From the NCBI RefSeq assembly GCF_900188155.1, contig NZ_FZOG01000001.1, forward strand, positions 434,001 through 498,000: 64,000 nucleotides of DNA, written 5' to 3'. Shown one piece after another: positions 44,258 to 53,294 of the stretch. Within the stretch, counting starts at the first letter, position 1. Each line of letters opens with the position of its first letter. Source of the stretch: Pseudomonas segetis. Lineage in GTDB: Bacteria > Pseudomonadota > Gammaproteobacteria > Pseudomonadales > Pseudomonadaceae. The position numbers and the translations under genes were made by a program. The notes beneath the pieces are model-generated. The model was not told the DNA's origin, searched no databases, and saw only the letters and a program-made list of their open reading frames with translations.

Positions 44258-44797
44258 TTAGCTGGGGCTGCCCATTATCAAGCAAGTGGTGGAGCCAACC
44301 GCGTACAGGCGATCATCAACATCATAAATGCGCCCTTCGGCGATTGCCGTCGTGCGACCCAGGTGCACGATGCGGCCTTCGGCCCGTACCGGCCCGACTT
44401 TATCGGTCAAGGCGCGTATATAGCTGATGCGCAAGTCGGTTGTCGTATAGCCCTGGCCGCGCTGCAAGCGAGTATGAATCGCGCAGCCCATGCAAGAGTC
44501 GAGCAGGGTGGCAGCGTAGCCGCCATGCACTATGCCCAATGGGTTGTAGTGGCGGGTATCGGGGGAGCCTTGAAACAAGAAAAAACCTTCTGCCCATTCA
44601 ATCGGCACAAAGTCGACCAAGTGCCCGAACGGTGGGCAAGGCAGTTGCCCTTGGCCAATGCCATTGAAGAACTCGGTGGGTGACAATTCACTGACCTGTG
44701 CCAGGCTCATGCTGCCAGGTGCGGCCAGCTTGCTGCGGGCGACTTGCTCGGCATCAATCCAGCTTGCCAATTGTTCTTCTCGGGAAACCTTGTCCAT
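44258..44797 (-). CDS. PaaI-type hotdog-fold thioesterase
   Basis: The 179-residue protein has a C-terminal hotdog domain (about 65-175) with NPLGIVHGGYAATLLDSCMGCAI, the PaaI/YbgC-type catalytic loop, and YIRALTDKVGPVRAEGRIVH. Members hydrolyse acyl- or aryl-CoA thioesters. The first ~60 residues are a less conserved helical lead. It is divergent from an MFS gene across two TetR-type operators, so it is probably under the nearby TetR. Confidence 0.9.
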   Translation of the reverse strand: MDKVSREEQLASWIDAEQVARSKLAAPGSMSLAQVSELSPTEFFNGIGQGQLPCPPFGHLVDFVPIEWAEGFFLFQGSPDTRHYNPLGIVHGGYAATLLDSCMGCAIHTRLQRGQGYTTTDLRISYIRALTDKVGPVRAEGRIVHLGRTTAIAEGRIYDVDDRLYAVGSTTCLIMGSPS

Positions 44798-44842
44798 CTG
44801 ACGGTCCTCTGCGGATGTTGGATAAGTCGATTGCTTTATTAA

Positions 44843-44882
44843 ATTACATGTGTAATCTAATTGTGTAAATTATAGTCGTAAT
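44843..44882. promoter_or_regulatory. Two TetR-type operators between thioesterase and MFS genes
   Basis: ATTACATGTGTAAT (44843-44856) and ATTATAGTCGTAAT (44869-44882) match the ATTA-N6-TAAT sites before the SDR gene, with centres 26 bp apart. They sit in the 144-bp divergent spacer and could control both directions. Confidence 0.7.
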
Positions 44883-44941
44883 ATAAATATGTCCAGGGCT
44901 ATCGGATCATTGGTCCGAGCATTGCTAAGCAGGAAATCGTT

Positions 44942-46150
44942 ATGCACAGCGTCCTTACACCTTCACGCAAGCTCCTCGTATTACTCATGGCGCTCACCGC
45001 GCTGGGTGAAATCTCTACTCAGTTGATTATTCCCGCCCTCTCGGCAATCGAGTGGGTGATGGCGGCCAAGCCCGGCAGTAGCTTGCTGGCGCTGTCAGTG
45101 TTCGTAGCTGCTTTTGGCCTGGGCCAACTGGTGCTTGGCCCGCTTTCCGATCGACTGGGGCGGCGCCCGATCCTGTTCGCGGGGTTGCTGGTTTACCTGT
45201 GTGCGACCTTGTGGATGTTGCTGGCCAACAGCATGGTGGAATTCATCACCGCCCGTGCCTTGCAAGGTTTGGGGGCTTGTTCGGCCTTGGTCATGGCGCG
45301 GGCTATTGTGCGCGATGTATGGCAGGCCGAGGCGGGGCCGGCATTGGCCATGACCGTGATAGGCATGCTCTGCGCCATCGTGGTTTCCCCGGCGCTGGGC
45401 GGCTTGCTGGTGCGCATCGGCGGTTGGCAGGCGCCTATTCTGATGGCGCTGCTGGTTGCTGGTGCAATTGTCCTGGCGGCGTTGTGCTTTTACCGGGAAA
45501 GCAACCGGCAGTTGGACCCTCAAGCTGGAAGGCTGACAAAACTGGTCGCCAACTATGCCGATTTGCTCAAGGACTCTTCCTTCCGGGCCCTGGCCCTGAC
45601 ATTGGCGTTCACCTATGGCGCGATGTTTGCGGTGATTGCCGGTTCCTCAGCTGTCTATATCGGCCTGCTGCACCTGAGTCCCAGCCAATACGGGATGACC
45701 ATCAGCGCGATTGTGGCAGCCTTGATTGGCGGTGCGCTCTTTACTCAACGCAATATCAGCCGCTTGGGACCGGACAAAATCGTCAGCATCGGCGTGAGCC
45801 TGGCTGCCTTTGGTGCGGTTGCGACCCTGGCGATTCATCAAGGTCTGGGGTTGTCCGTGCTGGGGCTTTCACTACCACAGGTTTTGGTGACCCTGGGCGG
45901 CGGCATGGTGCTGCCCGCTAGCGTCGCCGGTGCGGTGATACCCAACGCCCACAGGGCCGGCCTGGCGGCAGGGTTCATGGGCTTTGCCCAGATGGCCGGG
46001 GCAACCTTCAGCGGTGTGCTGTTGACCGCTCTGCAAGATGGCAGCGCCTGGGCTATGGTTTTTCTCAATGCCAGCTTCGCATTTATTGCCTGGTCGCTGT
46101 TCCACCTGCTGCAACGCCGACGCCGTGCCGCCGAGCTTGCAGTGCAATGA
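44942..46150 (+). CDS. MFS transporter, Bcr/CflA drug-resistance type
   Basis: The 402-residue transporter has about 12 membrane helices. The MFS loop signature is GPLSDRLGRRPILFAG (about 60-75), and the helix-5 antiporter motif region reads MLCAIVVSPALGGLL. It belongs to the Bcr/CflA group of proton-coupled effluxers; the substrate is unknown. AGGAA precedes the ATG. Its promoter region holds two TetR operators, so it is likely induced by the same ligand as the SDR and thioesterase. Confidence 0.92.
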   Translation: MHSVLTPSRKLLVLLMALTALGEISTQLIIPALSAIEWVMAAKPGSSLLALSVFVAAFGLGQLVLGPLSDRLGRRPILFAGLLVYLCATLWMLLANSMVEFITARALQGLGACSALVMARAIVRDVWQAEAGPALAMTVIGMLCAIVVSPALGGLLVRIGGWQAPILMALLVAGAIVLAALCFYRESNRQLDPQAGRLTKLVANYADLLKDSSFRALALTLAFTYGAMFAVIAGSSAVYIGLLHLSPSQYGMTISAIVAALIGGALFTQRNISRLGPDKIVSIGVSLAAFGAVATLAIHQGLGLSVLGLSLPQVLVTLGGGMVLPASVAGAVIPNAHRAGLAAGFMGFAQMAGATFSGVLLTALQDGSAWAMVFLNASFAFIAWSLFHLLQRRRRAAELAVQ

Positions 46151-46211
46151 TCCCTGGCTGCGTTTTGGTGCCGTTTTAAGCTGAACAACAGCAATCTTGA
46201 AGGTAATCGAC

Positions 46212-47615
46212 ATGAGTGAAAGCTACGACGTGGTGATTATTGGCGGTGGGCCTGGCGGGTATAACGCAGCCATCCGTGCCGGACAATTGGGGTTGAAGGT
46301 TGCCTGCGTCGAGGGCCGTGAAACCCTGGGCGGCACCTGCCTCAATGTTGGCTGCATGCCATCGAAGGCCCTGCTGCATGCCTCTGAGTTGTATGAGGCC
46401 GCCAGCAGCGGCGAGCTGAACAGCTTGGGTGTTGAGGTGCAACCGACCCTGAACCTGGCGCAAATGATGAAACAGAAAGATGCCAGCGTCAGCGCGTTGA
46501 CCAAGGGTATCGAGTTTCTGTTTCGCAAGAACAAGGTTGACTGGATCAAGGGCTGGGCCAGGCTCGAGGGCGTTGGCAAGGTCAGCGTCAGCCATGCCGA
46601 CGGTAGCCAGAGCCAGTTGCAGGCCCGCGACATCGTGCTGGCCAGCGGCTCGGAGCCAGCGCCTTTGCCGGGCGTCGCGGTCGATAACAAGCGCATCATC
46701 GACTCTACCGGCGCACTTGAACTGCCTGAGGTGCCCGGACATCTGGTGGTTATCGGCGCAGGAGTTATTGGGCTGGAACTGGGCTCGGTATGGCGACGCT
46801 TGGGCAGCAAGGTGACTGTGGTTGAGTACCTGGATCGTATCTGCCCCGGCTTGGACACCGAGACGGCCACCGCGCTGCAACGCACGCTGGCGAAACAAGG
46901 CATCAGCTTCAAGTTGGGTGCCAAAGTTGTGGCCGCGCAAAGTTCGGACAGTGGAGTTGAACTGAATATAGAAGCTGCCGCAGGTGGTGCGAGTGAAGTC
47001 TTGCAGGCCGATTATGTGCTGGTTGCCATTGGCCGGCGTCCATACACAGAAGGCCTTGGGCTGGAGAACGTTGGCCTGAGTACTGATAAGCGTGGCATGC
47101 TCGGCAATCAACAGCATCGCAGCGAAGTGCCAGGTATCTGGGTCATAGGTGATGTCACTTCGGGGCCGATGCTCGCGCACAAGGCCGAAGATGAGGCCAT
47201 TGCCTGTATCGAGCGCATTGCCGGCCATGCTGCCGAAGTGAATTACGGGGTGATTCCCAGTGTGATCTACACCAGGCCCGAGGTGGCCAGTGTCGGTAGC
47301 AGCGAGCAGGCGCTCAAGGAGCAGGGGCGTGCCTATAAGGTCGGCAAGTTTCCGTTCACGGCCAACAGCCGGGCGAAAATAAACCATGAGGCCGAAGGTT
47401 TCGTCAAAGTGCTGGCGGACGAGCGCACCGATCAGATCCTCGGCGTGCATATCATTGGCCCAAGTGCCGGTGAGTTGATTGGTGAGTATTGCGTGGCGAT
47501 GGAGTTTTCGGCCAGTGCCGAAGATATTGCGTTGATTTGCCACCCACATCCAACACGCTCGGAGGCATTGCGCCAGGCGGCAATGAATGTGCACGGCTGG
47601 GCCATGCAAGCCTAG
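46212..47615 (+). CDS. lpdA: Dihydrolipoyl dehydrogenase
   Basis: The 467-residue flavoprotein has the FAD motif IIGGGPGGYNAAIRAGQLG, the redox disulfide GGTCLNVGCMPSKALL (about 45-60), NAD motif VIGAGVIGLELGSVW (about 180-195) and the C-terminal His-Glu dyad CHPHPTRSEAL. It reoxidises dihydrolipoamide of 2-oxoacid dehydrogenase or glycine-cleavage complexes. No E1/E2 genes are adjacent, so this is a free-standing paralogue. The start at 46212 follows GAAGGT. Confidence 0.95.
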   Translation: MSESYDVVIIGGGPGGYNAAIRAGQLGLKVACVEGRETLGGTCLNVGCMPSKALLHASELYEAASSGELNSLGVEVQPTLNLAQMMKQKDASVSALTKGIEFLFRKNKVDWIKGWARLEGVGKVSVSHADGSQSQLQARDIVLASGSEPAPLPGVAVDNKRIIDSTGALELPEVPGHLVVIGAGVIGLELGSVWRRLGSKVTVVEYLDRICPGLDTETATALQRTLAKQGISFKLGAKVVAAQSSDSGVELNIEAAAGGASEVLQADYVLVAIGRRPYTEGLGLENVGLSTDKRGMLGNQQHRSEVPGIWVIGDVTSGPMLAHKAEDEAIACIERIAGHAAEVNYGVIPSVIYTRPEVASVGSSEQALKEQGRAYKVGKFPFTANSRAKINHEAEGFVKVLADERTDQILGVHIIGPSAGELIGEYCVAMEFSASAEDIALICHPHPTRSEALRQAAMNVHGWAMQA

Positions 47616-47824
47616 AAACCCTCTGGAAAACTGCTGCGCTCGATATACTTCGCTACCTAAAGTCGAGCGCGATCCGGTGGCTTTTTCGCAGTTTTTTACT
47701 CGCTGCGCTCGCCCTTCGGGCCAGCCTTTGGCTGTTGCTCCCGTTGTTCGATGCGCCTTGTCCTGTTGTCGCTCGCTGCCTTTCTCAGAGGATCACCGGG
47801 AAACCGGATTGGGCCTGCGTGACG
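47616..47824. other. Spacer with MITE-like segments
   Basis: No gene is supported. It includes CTCTGGAAAACTGCTGCGCTCG, split here as CTCTGGAAAACTG then CTGCGCTCG, and CTCGCTGCGCTCGCCCTTCG. These resemble parts of the inverted-repeat element at 49445-49538, suggesting remnants of the same repeat family. Confidence 0.35.
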
Positions 47825-47855
47825 AAAGCCCGCCAGGTTTGGCCTGGCGGGCTTT
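47825..47855. terminator. Bidirectional terminator between lpdA and catalase
   Basis: A perfect 13-bp stem AAAGCCCGCCAGG/CCTGGCGGGCTTT with a 5-nt loop and a T run, serving the convergent genes. Confidence 0.93.
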
Positions 47856-47862
47856 TTAGGCT

Positions 47863-49296
47863 TTACAGACCAAGAGCCTTGGCCAGGCCTGCGCCGTAGG
47901 CCGGGTCGGCCTTGGTGCAGTTGTCGACATGGCGTTGCTTGATCTCATTCGGCACCCCGTCCATGGCGCGAGCGGTGTTGTCGAACAAGGCTTGCTGTTG
48001 CTCCGGGCTCATCAGGCGAAACAGGTCGCCTGGCTGTTCGTAGTGGTCATCATCAACCCGGTGATCCCAGGCCTTGGCGTCGCCATCGAGTGGCAACGCC
48101 GGTTCGGCCAATGCCTGGTGATCGGCCCATTCGCCCTGGCTGTTGGGCCAGTAGGCGATTTTCGAACCGAGATTGCCATCGGTGCGCATATGACCATCGC
48201 GGTGGAAGCTTTGGTGCGGGCAGATTGGCGCGTTGACCGGGATGTGGTTGAAGTTGACGCCCAGGCGATAGCGCTGTGCATCGCCATATGAGAACAGGCG
48301 CGCCTGCAGCATTTTGTCGGGTGAGAAGCCAATGCCGGGCACAATATTGGCGGGCGAGAAGGCGGCTTGTTCAACCTCGGCGAAATGATTTTCAGCGTTG
48401 CGATTGAGCTGCATGACACCGACGTCGATCAGCGGGTAGTCGCCATGGGGCCAGACTTTGGTCAAGTCGAATGGGTTGTGTTTGTGATGGCGCGCCTGGT
48501 CTTCGGTCATGACCTGGATACGCAGCTTCCAGGACGGGAAATCACCCGCTTCGATGCTTTCGTAAAGGTCGCGCATGCTGCTTTCGCGGTCTTTACCGAC
48601 TACGGCTTCAGCTTCTGCGTCAGTCAGGTTTTCGATGCCTTGCAGGCACTCGAAGTGAAACTTGACCCAGACCCGTTCGTTCGCTGCGTTGAGCATGCTG
48701 AAGGTGTGACTGCCAAAGCCGTGCATGTGCCTGAAGTCTTTCGGGATGCCACGGTCACTCATGACGATGGTTACCTGGTGCAACGCTTCCGGCAGCAGGG
48801 TCCAGAAGTCCCAGTTGCTGGTCGCGTTGCGCATGCCCGTGCGTGGATCACGCTTGACCACGTGATTGAGGTCAGGGAAGCGCATTGGGTCACGGAAGAA
48901 GAACACCGGGGTATTGTTGCCGACCAGGTCCCAGTTGCCTTCCTCGGTGTAGAACTTGACGGCGAAGCCACGGATGTCGCGCTCGGCATCGGCGGCACCA
49001 CGCTCACCGGCCACCGTTGAGAAACGCAGGAACAGCGGGGTTTCCTTACCGACCTTGGAAAACAGTGCTGCGCGGCAATATTGGCTGATGTCGTGGGTTA
49101 CGGTGAAGGTTCCGTAGGCGCCGGAGCCCTTGGCATGCATGCGCCGCTCTGGAATCACTTCACGGTCGAAATGCGCCAGTTTTTCAATCAGCCAGATGTC
49201 TTGCAGAAGTGCCGGACCACGGGGACCGGCCGTTTGGGTATTGAGGTTATCGACTACGGGGGCGCCAGTGGCGTGGGTCAGGCTTTTCTCGGTCAT
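47863..49296 (-). CDS. katA: Monofunctional haem catalase (KatA-like, small subunit)
   Basis: The 477-residue catalase has the distal His in [12 protein letters not shown] (about 53), the distal Asn in [13 protein letters not shown] (about 126) and the proximal haem-ligand Tyr in [14 protein letters not shown] (about 337). It dismutates hydrogen peroxide. The length is that of small-subunit clade 3 catalases, without the C-terminal flavodoxin-like extension. No signal peptide is visible, so it is cytoplasmic. AGGAA precedes the ATG. Confidence 0.95.
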   Translation of the reverse strand: MTEKSLTHATGAPVVDNLNTQTAGPRGPALLQDIWLIEKLAHFDREVIPERRMHAKGSGAYGTFTVTHDISQYCRAALFSKVGKETPLFLRFSTVAGERGAADAERDIRGFAVKFYTEEGNWDLVGNNTPVFFFRDPMRFPDLNHVVKRDPRTGMRNATSNWDFWTLLPEALHQVTIVMSDRGIPKDFRHMHGFGSHTFSMLNAANERVWVKFHFECLQGIENLTDAEAEAVVGKDRESSMRDLYESIEAGDFPSWKLRIQVMTEDQARHHKHNPFDLTKVWPHGDYPLIDVGVMQLNRNAENHFAEVEQAAFSPANIVPGIGFSPDKMLQARLFSYGDAQRYRLGVNFNHIPVNAPICPHQSFHRDGHMRTDGNLGSKIAYWPNSQGEWADHQALAEPALPLDGDAKAWDHRVDDDHYEQPGDLFRLMSPEQQQALFDNTARAMDGVPNEIKQRHVDNCTKADPAYGAGLAKALGL

Positions 49297-49640
49297 TGCT
49301 GAGTTCCTAGTTATTGAGTTGGCTCTGCAGTTGAAACACTTGAAAAACGGCTGAATCTGGAGTTTTCAGGGCTTCATGGGCCAGGTTGCTGGGCTTTACG
49401 GTGGGTACTATCACCCAGACTAGTCAGCTTTATGCAGGGCTTCTACTGTCTATTGGTATACGTTCTTGGGGAGCCTCTGAAAAACCTCTGCGCTGCGTCG
49501 CTCGCGATCCTTTTCAGAGGCTCCCGAGACTAGACAGTCTTTATTGCCCAAGATTACGCATGGCGTTTTCTTCACATCCATTTCATCGGCTTTTCACATG
49601 CTGGCTCATACCCTTGTGCTCCTGATAACGGGAGCTGTCA
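49297..49640. other. Spacer between catalase and phosphatase genes
   Basis: No gene is supported in 344 bases. The main feature is the nested inverted-repeat element at 49445-49538. Confidence 0.5.
49445..49538. repeat. MITE-like nested inverted repeat
   Basis: Outer arms ACTGTCTA/TAGACAGT (49445-49452, 49531-49538) enclose a perfect 15-bp inverted repeat, GGGAGCCTCTGAAAA/TTTTCAGAGGCTCCC (49469-49483, 49511-49525). The interior is rich in GCG/CTCG. The 94-bp structure without coding capacity resembles a miniature inverted-repeat element; related fragments lie at 47630-47720. Confidence 0.6.
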
Positions 49641-50306
49641 ATGCCATTATTGTCTCGAAAAATCATTCTGGGCCTCGCTGCCATCGGCATTGCAGCCACT
49701 GCTTTTGCCAGCGCGGCTCGTCACCCGATCAGTCCGGTTGCGGAGCAGCACCAGCAGCAATGGGCCACGCCGGTGGATAAGCGCTTCAACCTGTATCGGA
49801 TGACTCCAAGCCTCTACCGTAGCGCGCTGCCGGACCAGGACAATGTCGCAACCCTGCAGGCCGCCGGGATCGGCACCGTTGTCAGTTTTATCAAGGATGA
49901 TGACAAGCAATGGCTTGGTGACACGCCAATGCACAGGGTAAACATTGCGCTGCATGCTGATCGGGTGACCGATGCCGATGTCATCCGGGTGCTGCACGTG
50001 ATTGAGCGGGCGCAGACAGAGGGCGCGGTATTGATGCACTGCAAGCATGGCCGCGACCGCACAGGCCTGATGGCCGCGATGTATCGCATGGTTATCCAGG
50101 GCTGGAGCAAGCCAGAGGCGTTGAGCGAGATGCGCAGCGGTGGTTATGGCAATCCCCGCGAGATGGAAGACGCGCTGGCTTACCTTGAACAGGTTGATCC
50201 CGTGGCCATTCGCGCCGCATATCGGGCAGGCCAATGCAGCACAACGCTATTTTCGACCTGCTATGCCAGGGAGTGGCTTCAGAGCGTACTGGCAGCTAGT
50301 CGCTAA
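49641..50306 (+). CDS. Exported dual-specificity/tyrosine phosphatase-like protein
   Basis: The 221-residue protein has an N-terminal signal peptide (about 1-24, ending FASAA) and a cysteine-based phosphatase domain. Its P-loop MHCKHGRDRTG (about 132-142) fits HCX5R, and a conserved LYRSALPDQDNVATLQAAGI segment precedes it. It is likely periplasmic and may act on phosphotyrosine, phosphoinositide-like or other phosphoesters. GGGAG precedes the ATG. The neighbours give no hint of the substrate. Confidence 0.88.
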   Translation: MPLLSRKIILGLAAIGIAATAFASAARHPISPVAEQHQQQWATPVDKRFNLYRMTPSLYRSALPDQDNVATLQAAGIGTVVSFIKDDDKQWLGDTPMHRVNIALHADRVTDADVIRVLHVIERAQTEGAVLMHCKHGRDRTGLMAAMYRMVIQGWSKPEALSEMRSGGYGNPREMEDALAYLEQVDPVAIRAAYRAGQCSTTLFSTCYAREWLQSVLAASR

Positions 50307-50636
50307 CTTCAAGCCAAGCCTGCTGGCGCGCCTGCATCACGGCTGTTCCTCGGTGGGGCGGCTGTTCTTTCTGGTGTCAGGCAAGCTGCAACATTTCAGG
50401 TGCTGCTTCAGTTACAGGGTGAATTTAATAGACGACTGGTCTATTCTTCTGACCCAGAACTTTAGATAGGTCGCGCTGCTTTGCACTGGGCAAGTTTGAC
50501 TTTTAGGGTATTTTAGCCAATGGATTTAGATGACCGGGTGTCGGCATTGCGCTGTTTTCCCTGTCTTACCAGGGCAGAGGATGCTCGCTGCGTGAACCTT
50601 GTCTTTGGACTTAGCTAATTTTTATGTGAGGTCGCC
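50307..50636. other. Spacer upstream of the molybdenum hydroxylase operon
   Basis: No gene is supported in 330 bases. The spacer carries the operator-like palindrome at 50427-50445 and otherwise nothing recognisable. Confidence 0.5.
50427..50445 (+). promoter_or_regulatory. Operator-like palindrome AATAGAC-N5-GTCTATT
   Basis: A perfect 19-bp palindrome, centred about 200 bp before the 2Fe-2S subunit gene. The TAGAC-N5-GTCTA core resembles operators of TetR-family electrophile sensors such as NemR. No TetR gene is adjacent, so the regulator would be encoded elsewhere. Confidence 0.5.
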
Positions 50637-51089
50637 ATGCACACACTTTCGATCAATGGAAATGAACAACAGGTTGATGTGCCCGGCGATATGCCGTTGC
50701 TCTGGGTGCTGCGTGATGTGCTGGGGATGACCGGCACCAAGTTTGGATGTGGAATTGCCCAGTGCGGGGTTTGCACTGTGCACCTTGATGGCAAAGCCGT
50801 GCGCTCATGTGTACTGCCCATCAGCTCCGCGGTTGGCCATGAGATCAGCACCATCGAGGCCATAGGCGAAACCGAGGTCGGCCAGAAGGTCCAGGCTTCC
50901 TGGCTCGAGCATGAGGTGGTGCAGTGTGGTTATTGCCAGTCCGGGCAAATAATGTCCGCTGTGGCCTTGCTTGAGAAACAGCCAGACGCGGATGACGCGG
51001 CCATTGATGCGGCCATGGCTGGCAATCTTTGTCGTTGCGCCACCTACACCCGTATTCGTGCCGCCATCAAAAGCGTCAGCCAGGCTTAA
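50637..51089 (+). CDS. Molybdenum hydroxylase 2Fe-2S subunit (IorA-like)
   Basis: The 150-residue iron-sulfur subunit has a plant-ferredoxin-type cluster motif, CGIAQCGVC...C (about 40-61), and a C-terminal second cluster domain, CGYCQSGQ...CRCATY (about 100-140). These two 2Fe-2S domains relay electrons from the molybdopterin subunit. GAGG precedes the ATG. It is first of a three-gene operon with the large subunit (14-bp gap) and a cytochrome c. Confidence 0.93.
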   Translation: MHTLSINGNEQQVDVPGDMPLLWVLRDVLGMTGTKFGCGIAQCGVCTVHLDGKAVRSCVLPISSAVGHEISTIEAIGETEVGQKVQASWLEHEVVQCGYCQSGQIMSAVALLEKQPDADDAAIDAAMAGNLCRCATYTRIRAAIKSVSQA

Positions 51090-51103
51090 GGAGCAGTCTA
51101 CCC

Positions 51104-53284
51104 ATGGAAAAGCCACGCTTTAAATCTTCTCGTCGACGCTTTTTGCAAGGCAGCACACTGGCCATGGGGGGGCTGGTATTGAGTACCTGGTTGCCGCCCC
51201 TGATAGCGCGTAGTGCGGCGGCCGACGCCGTAGCTCCAGGCCGTCTTGGCGAACAAAGCCCAACGGGTTATGGCGCTTTTGTGCGGGTTGGGCATGATGG
51301 CCGGGTAACGGTGATTTCACCCAAGATCGAAATGGGCCAGGGTACCCATACCGGCATCGCGATGATGGTTGCCGAAGAGCTTGAAGTCAGCCTTGACCAG
51401 GTCGAGGTGGTCGATGCGCCGCCAAACCACAAGTTATACAGTGATGCGTTGCTGGAGTTTCAGGGCACCGGTGGTTCAACTGCGACGCGTGTCACCTGGG
51501 AACCATTGCGCCAGGCTGGGGCAACTGCGCGGATCCTGTTGATCCAGGCCGCTGCGCTGGGCTGGAAGGTTGCGCCAAGCCAGTGCCACGCAGAAAACGC
51601 AGTGGTGTTTGGCCCCAATGGTTTGCGAGCAGGCTATGGCGAACTGGTCGATGCAGCCAGTGCCTTGCCGGTGCCCACTGATGTGCCGCTTAAAAAGCCT
51701 GAGCAGTTCAAGCTGATTGGCAAGCCTCTGCAGCGTGTCGATACGCCAAACAAGGTCAATGGCAAAACCAAATTCACCATCGATCTCAGTGTCCCGGACA
51801 TGCAGATCGCCTCGACACTTACTTGCCCGGTGCATGGCGGAACCTTGCGCAGTGTTGATGATAGCGCCGCGCGTAAAGTGCCGGGGGTGCGTGATGTGGT
51901 CAAGCTAGACAACGCCGTCGCGGTTATCGCCAGTAATTACTGGGCCTGCCAGCAAGGCCTCAATGCCCTGAAAATCGACTGGGACCTGGGCGCCAATGCG
52001 TCGATCAACTCGGCTGAGCTGGAGCAGGCCCTGCAAGATGCCAGCAGCCGTGATGGCGTGATTGCCCATAAAACAGGCGACATCAGCGCCAGCCTGAAAT
52101 CGGCCAGCAGCCAGTTTGAAGCGGTTTATGAGCAAGCCTTTCTGTCTCACTCGCCGCTCGAACCCATGACCTGCGTTGTCCATGTCCGCCCGGATGCTTG
52201 CGATCTTTGGGTCGGCACCCAGGTGCCGGTTTTTGCCCAGCAGACCGCTGCACAGGTCACAGGTTTGGCCCCGGAAACGATCACCGTGCATAACCAGTTG
52301 ATTGGTGGTGCTTTTGGCCGGCGGCTGGATTTCGACTTCATCACCCAGGCGGTGGCCATTGCCAAGCAGGTCAGCTATCCGATCAAGCTGATCTGGAGCC
52401 GGGAGGAGGACATGACCCACGACATGTACCGTCCTCACTATGTCGATCGCATCACTGCCGCCTTCGAGGGCGACAAGCTGCTGGGCTGGCAGCATCGCAT
52501 TGCAGGTGCTTCGGTGTTGGCCCGTTATGCGGGTAGCCTGCCGGAAAACGGCGTGGATGCCGACGCCGTGGAAGTGGCAATCGAGCCGCTATACGCCATG
52601 GACAATTTGCAGGTGCACTACATCCGTGAAGAGCCAAAAGCCATCCCGGTCTCCTGGTGGCGCGGAGTTGGGCCATTGCGCAGCACCTATGTGCTGGAAA
52701 GTTTTATCGATGAGCTGGCGCATAACGCCAAGGCTGACCCGCTGGAGTATCGCCTCAAGCTGATGCAAGGCCAGCCCCGTGCACAGGCGGTGTTGAAAAT
52801 GCTTGCGGAAAAAGCGGATTGGAAAACGCCGCTGCCTGCCGGGCAAGGGCGCGGCTTGTCGGTGAGTGCGGTGTTTGGCAGCTTTGTGGCGAGCATGGTC
52901 GAGTTGGAGATGCAGGGCGACAAAGGCGTGCGCATCAAGCGTCTGGTCAGTGTTATCGACTGTGGCCTGGTGACCAACCCGACTTCGGTCATGGCGCAGA
53001 TTGAAGGTGGCACCTTGTTCGGCTTGTCCGCAGCATTCTTCAACGAGATTTTGCTCGAGCAAGGCCAGGTCCAGCAAACCAACTTCCATAACTACCGGCA
53101 GATACGTATCAGCGAAGTACCTGGGGTGGAGGTGCATCTGATGCCTAGCCTGGAGTTGCCTGGTGGCGTAGGTGAAGCCGGCACCGCGCTCATTGCACCG
53201 GCGCTGGTCAATGCACTGCATGCCGCCTCTGGCGAGCGCGTGCGGCGCTTGCCGCTGACCCGCGCGGGTTACTACATTGTTTAA
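51104..53284 (+). CDS. Molybdopterin-binding large subunit, xanthine dehydrogenase family (IorB-like)
   Basis: The 726-residue catalytic subunit has a twin-arginine signal, SSRRRFLQGSTLAMGG (about 8-24), so it is exported folded to the periplasm. Family motifs include KIEMGQGTHTGIAMMVAEEL, GGAFGRRLDFDF and the near-C-terminal GGVGEAGTALIAPAL, which contains the catalytic Glu position. IorB/aldehyde dehydrogenase-type enzymes hydroxylate N-heterocycles or oxidise aldehydes. The linked cytochrome c gene favours a periplasmic dehydrogenase feeding the respiratory chain. The exact substrate is unknown. Confidence 0.92.
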   Translation: MEKPRFKSSRRRFLQGSTLAMGGLVLSTWLPPLIARSAAADAVAPGRLGEQSPTGYGAFVRVGHDGRVTVISPKIEMGQGTHTGIAMMVAEELEVSLDQVEVVDAPPNHKLYSDALLEFQGTGGSTATRVTWEPLRQAGATARILLIQAAALGWKVAPSQCHAENAVVFGPNGLRAGYGELVDAASALPVPTDVPLKKPEQFKLIGKPLQRVDTPNKVNGKTKFTIDLSVPDMQIASTLTCPVHGGTLRSVDDSAARKVPGVRDVVKLDNAVAVIASNYWACQQGLNALKIDWDLGANASINSAELEQALQDASSRDGVIAHKTGDISASLKSASSQFEAVYEQAFLSHSPLEPMTCVVHVRPDACDLWVGTQVPVFAQQTAAQVTGLAPETITVHNQLIGGAFGRRLDFDFITQAVAIAKQVSYPIKLIWSREEDMTHDMYRPHYVDRITAAFEGDKLLGWQHRIAGASVLARYAGSLPENGVDADAVEVAIEPLYAMDNLQVHYIREEPKAIPVSWWRGVGPLRSTYVLESFIDELAHNAKADPLEYRLKLMQGQPRAQAVLKMLAEKADWKTPLPAGQGRGLSVSAVFGSFVASMVELEMQGDKGVRIKRLVSVIDCGLVTNPTSVMAQIEGGTLFGLSAAFFNEILLEQGQVQQTNFHNYRQIRISEVPGVEVHLMPSLELPGGVGEAGTALIAPALVNALHAASGERVRRLPLTRAGYYIV

Positions 53285-53294
53285 GGATGAACTC

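Noticed and set aside
46176..47609. 477-codon open frame antisense to lpdA
   Set aside because: Shadow of a gene with complete dihydrolipoyl dehydrogenase motifs.
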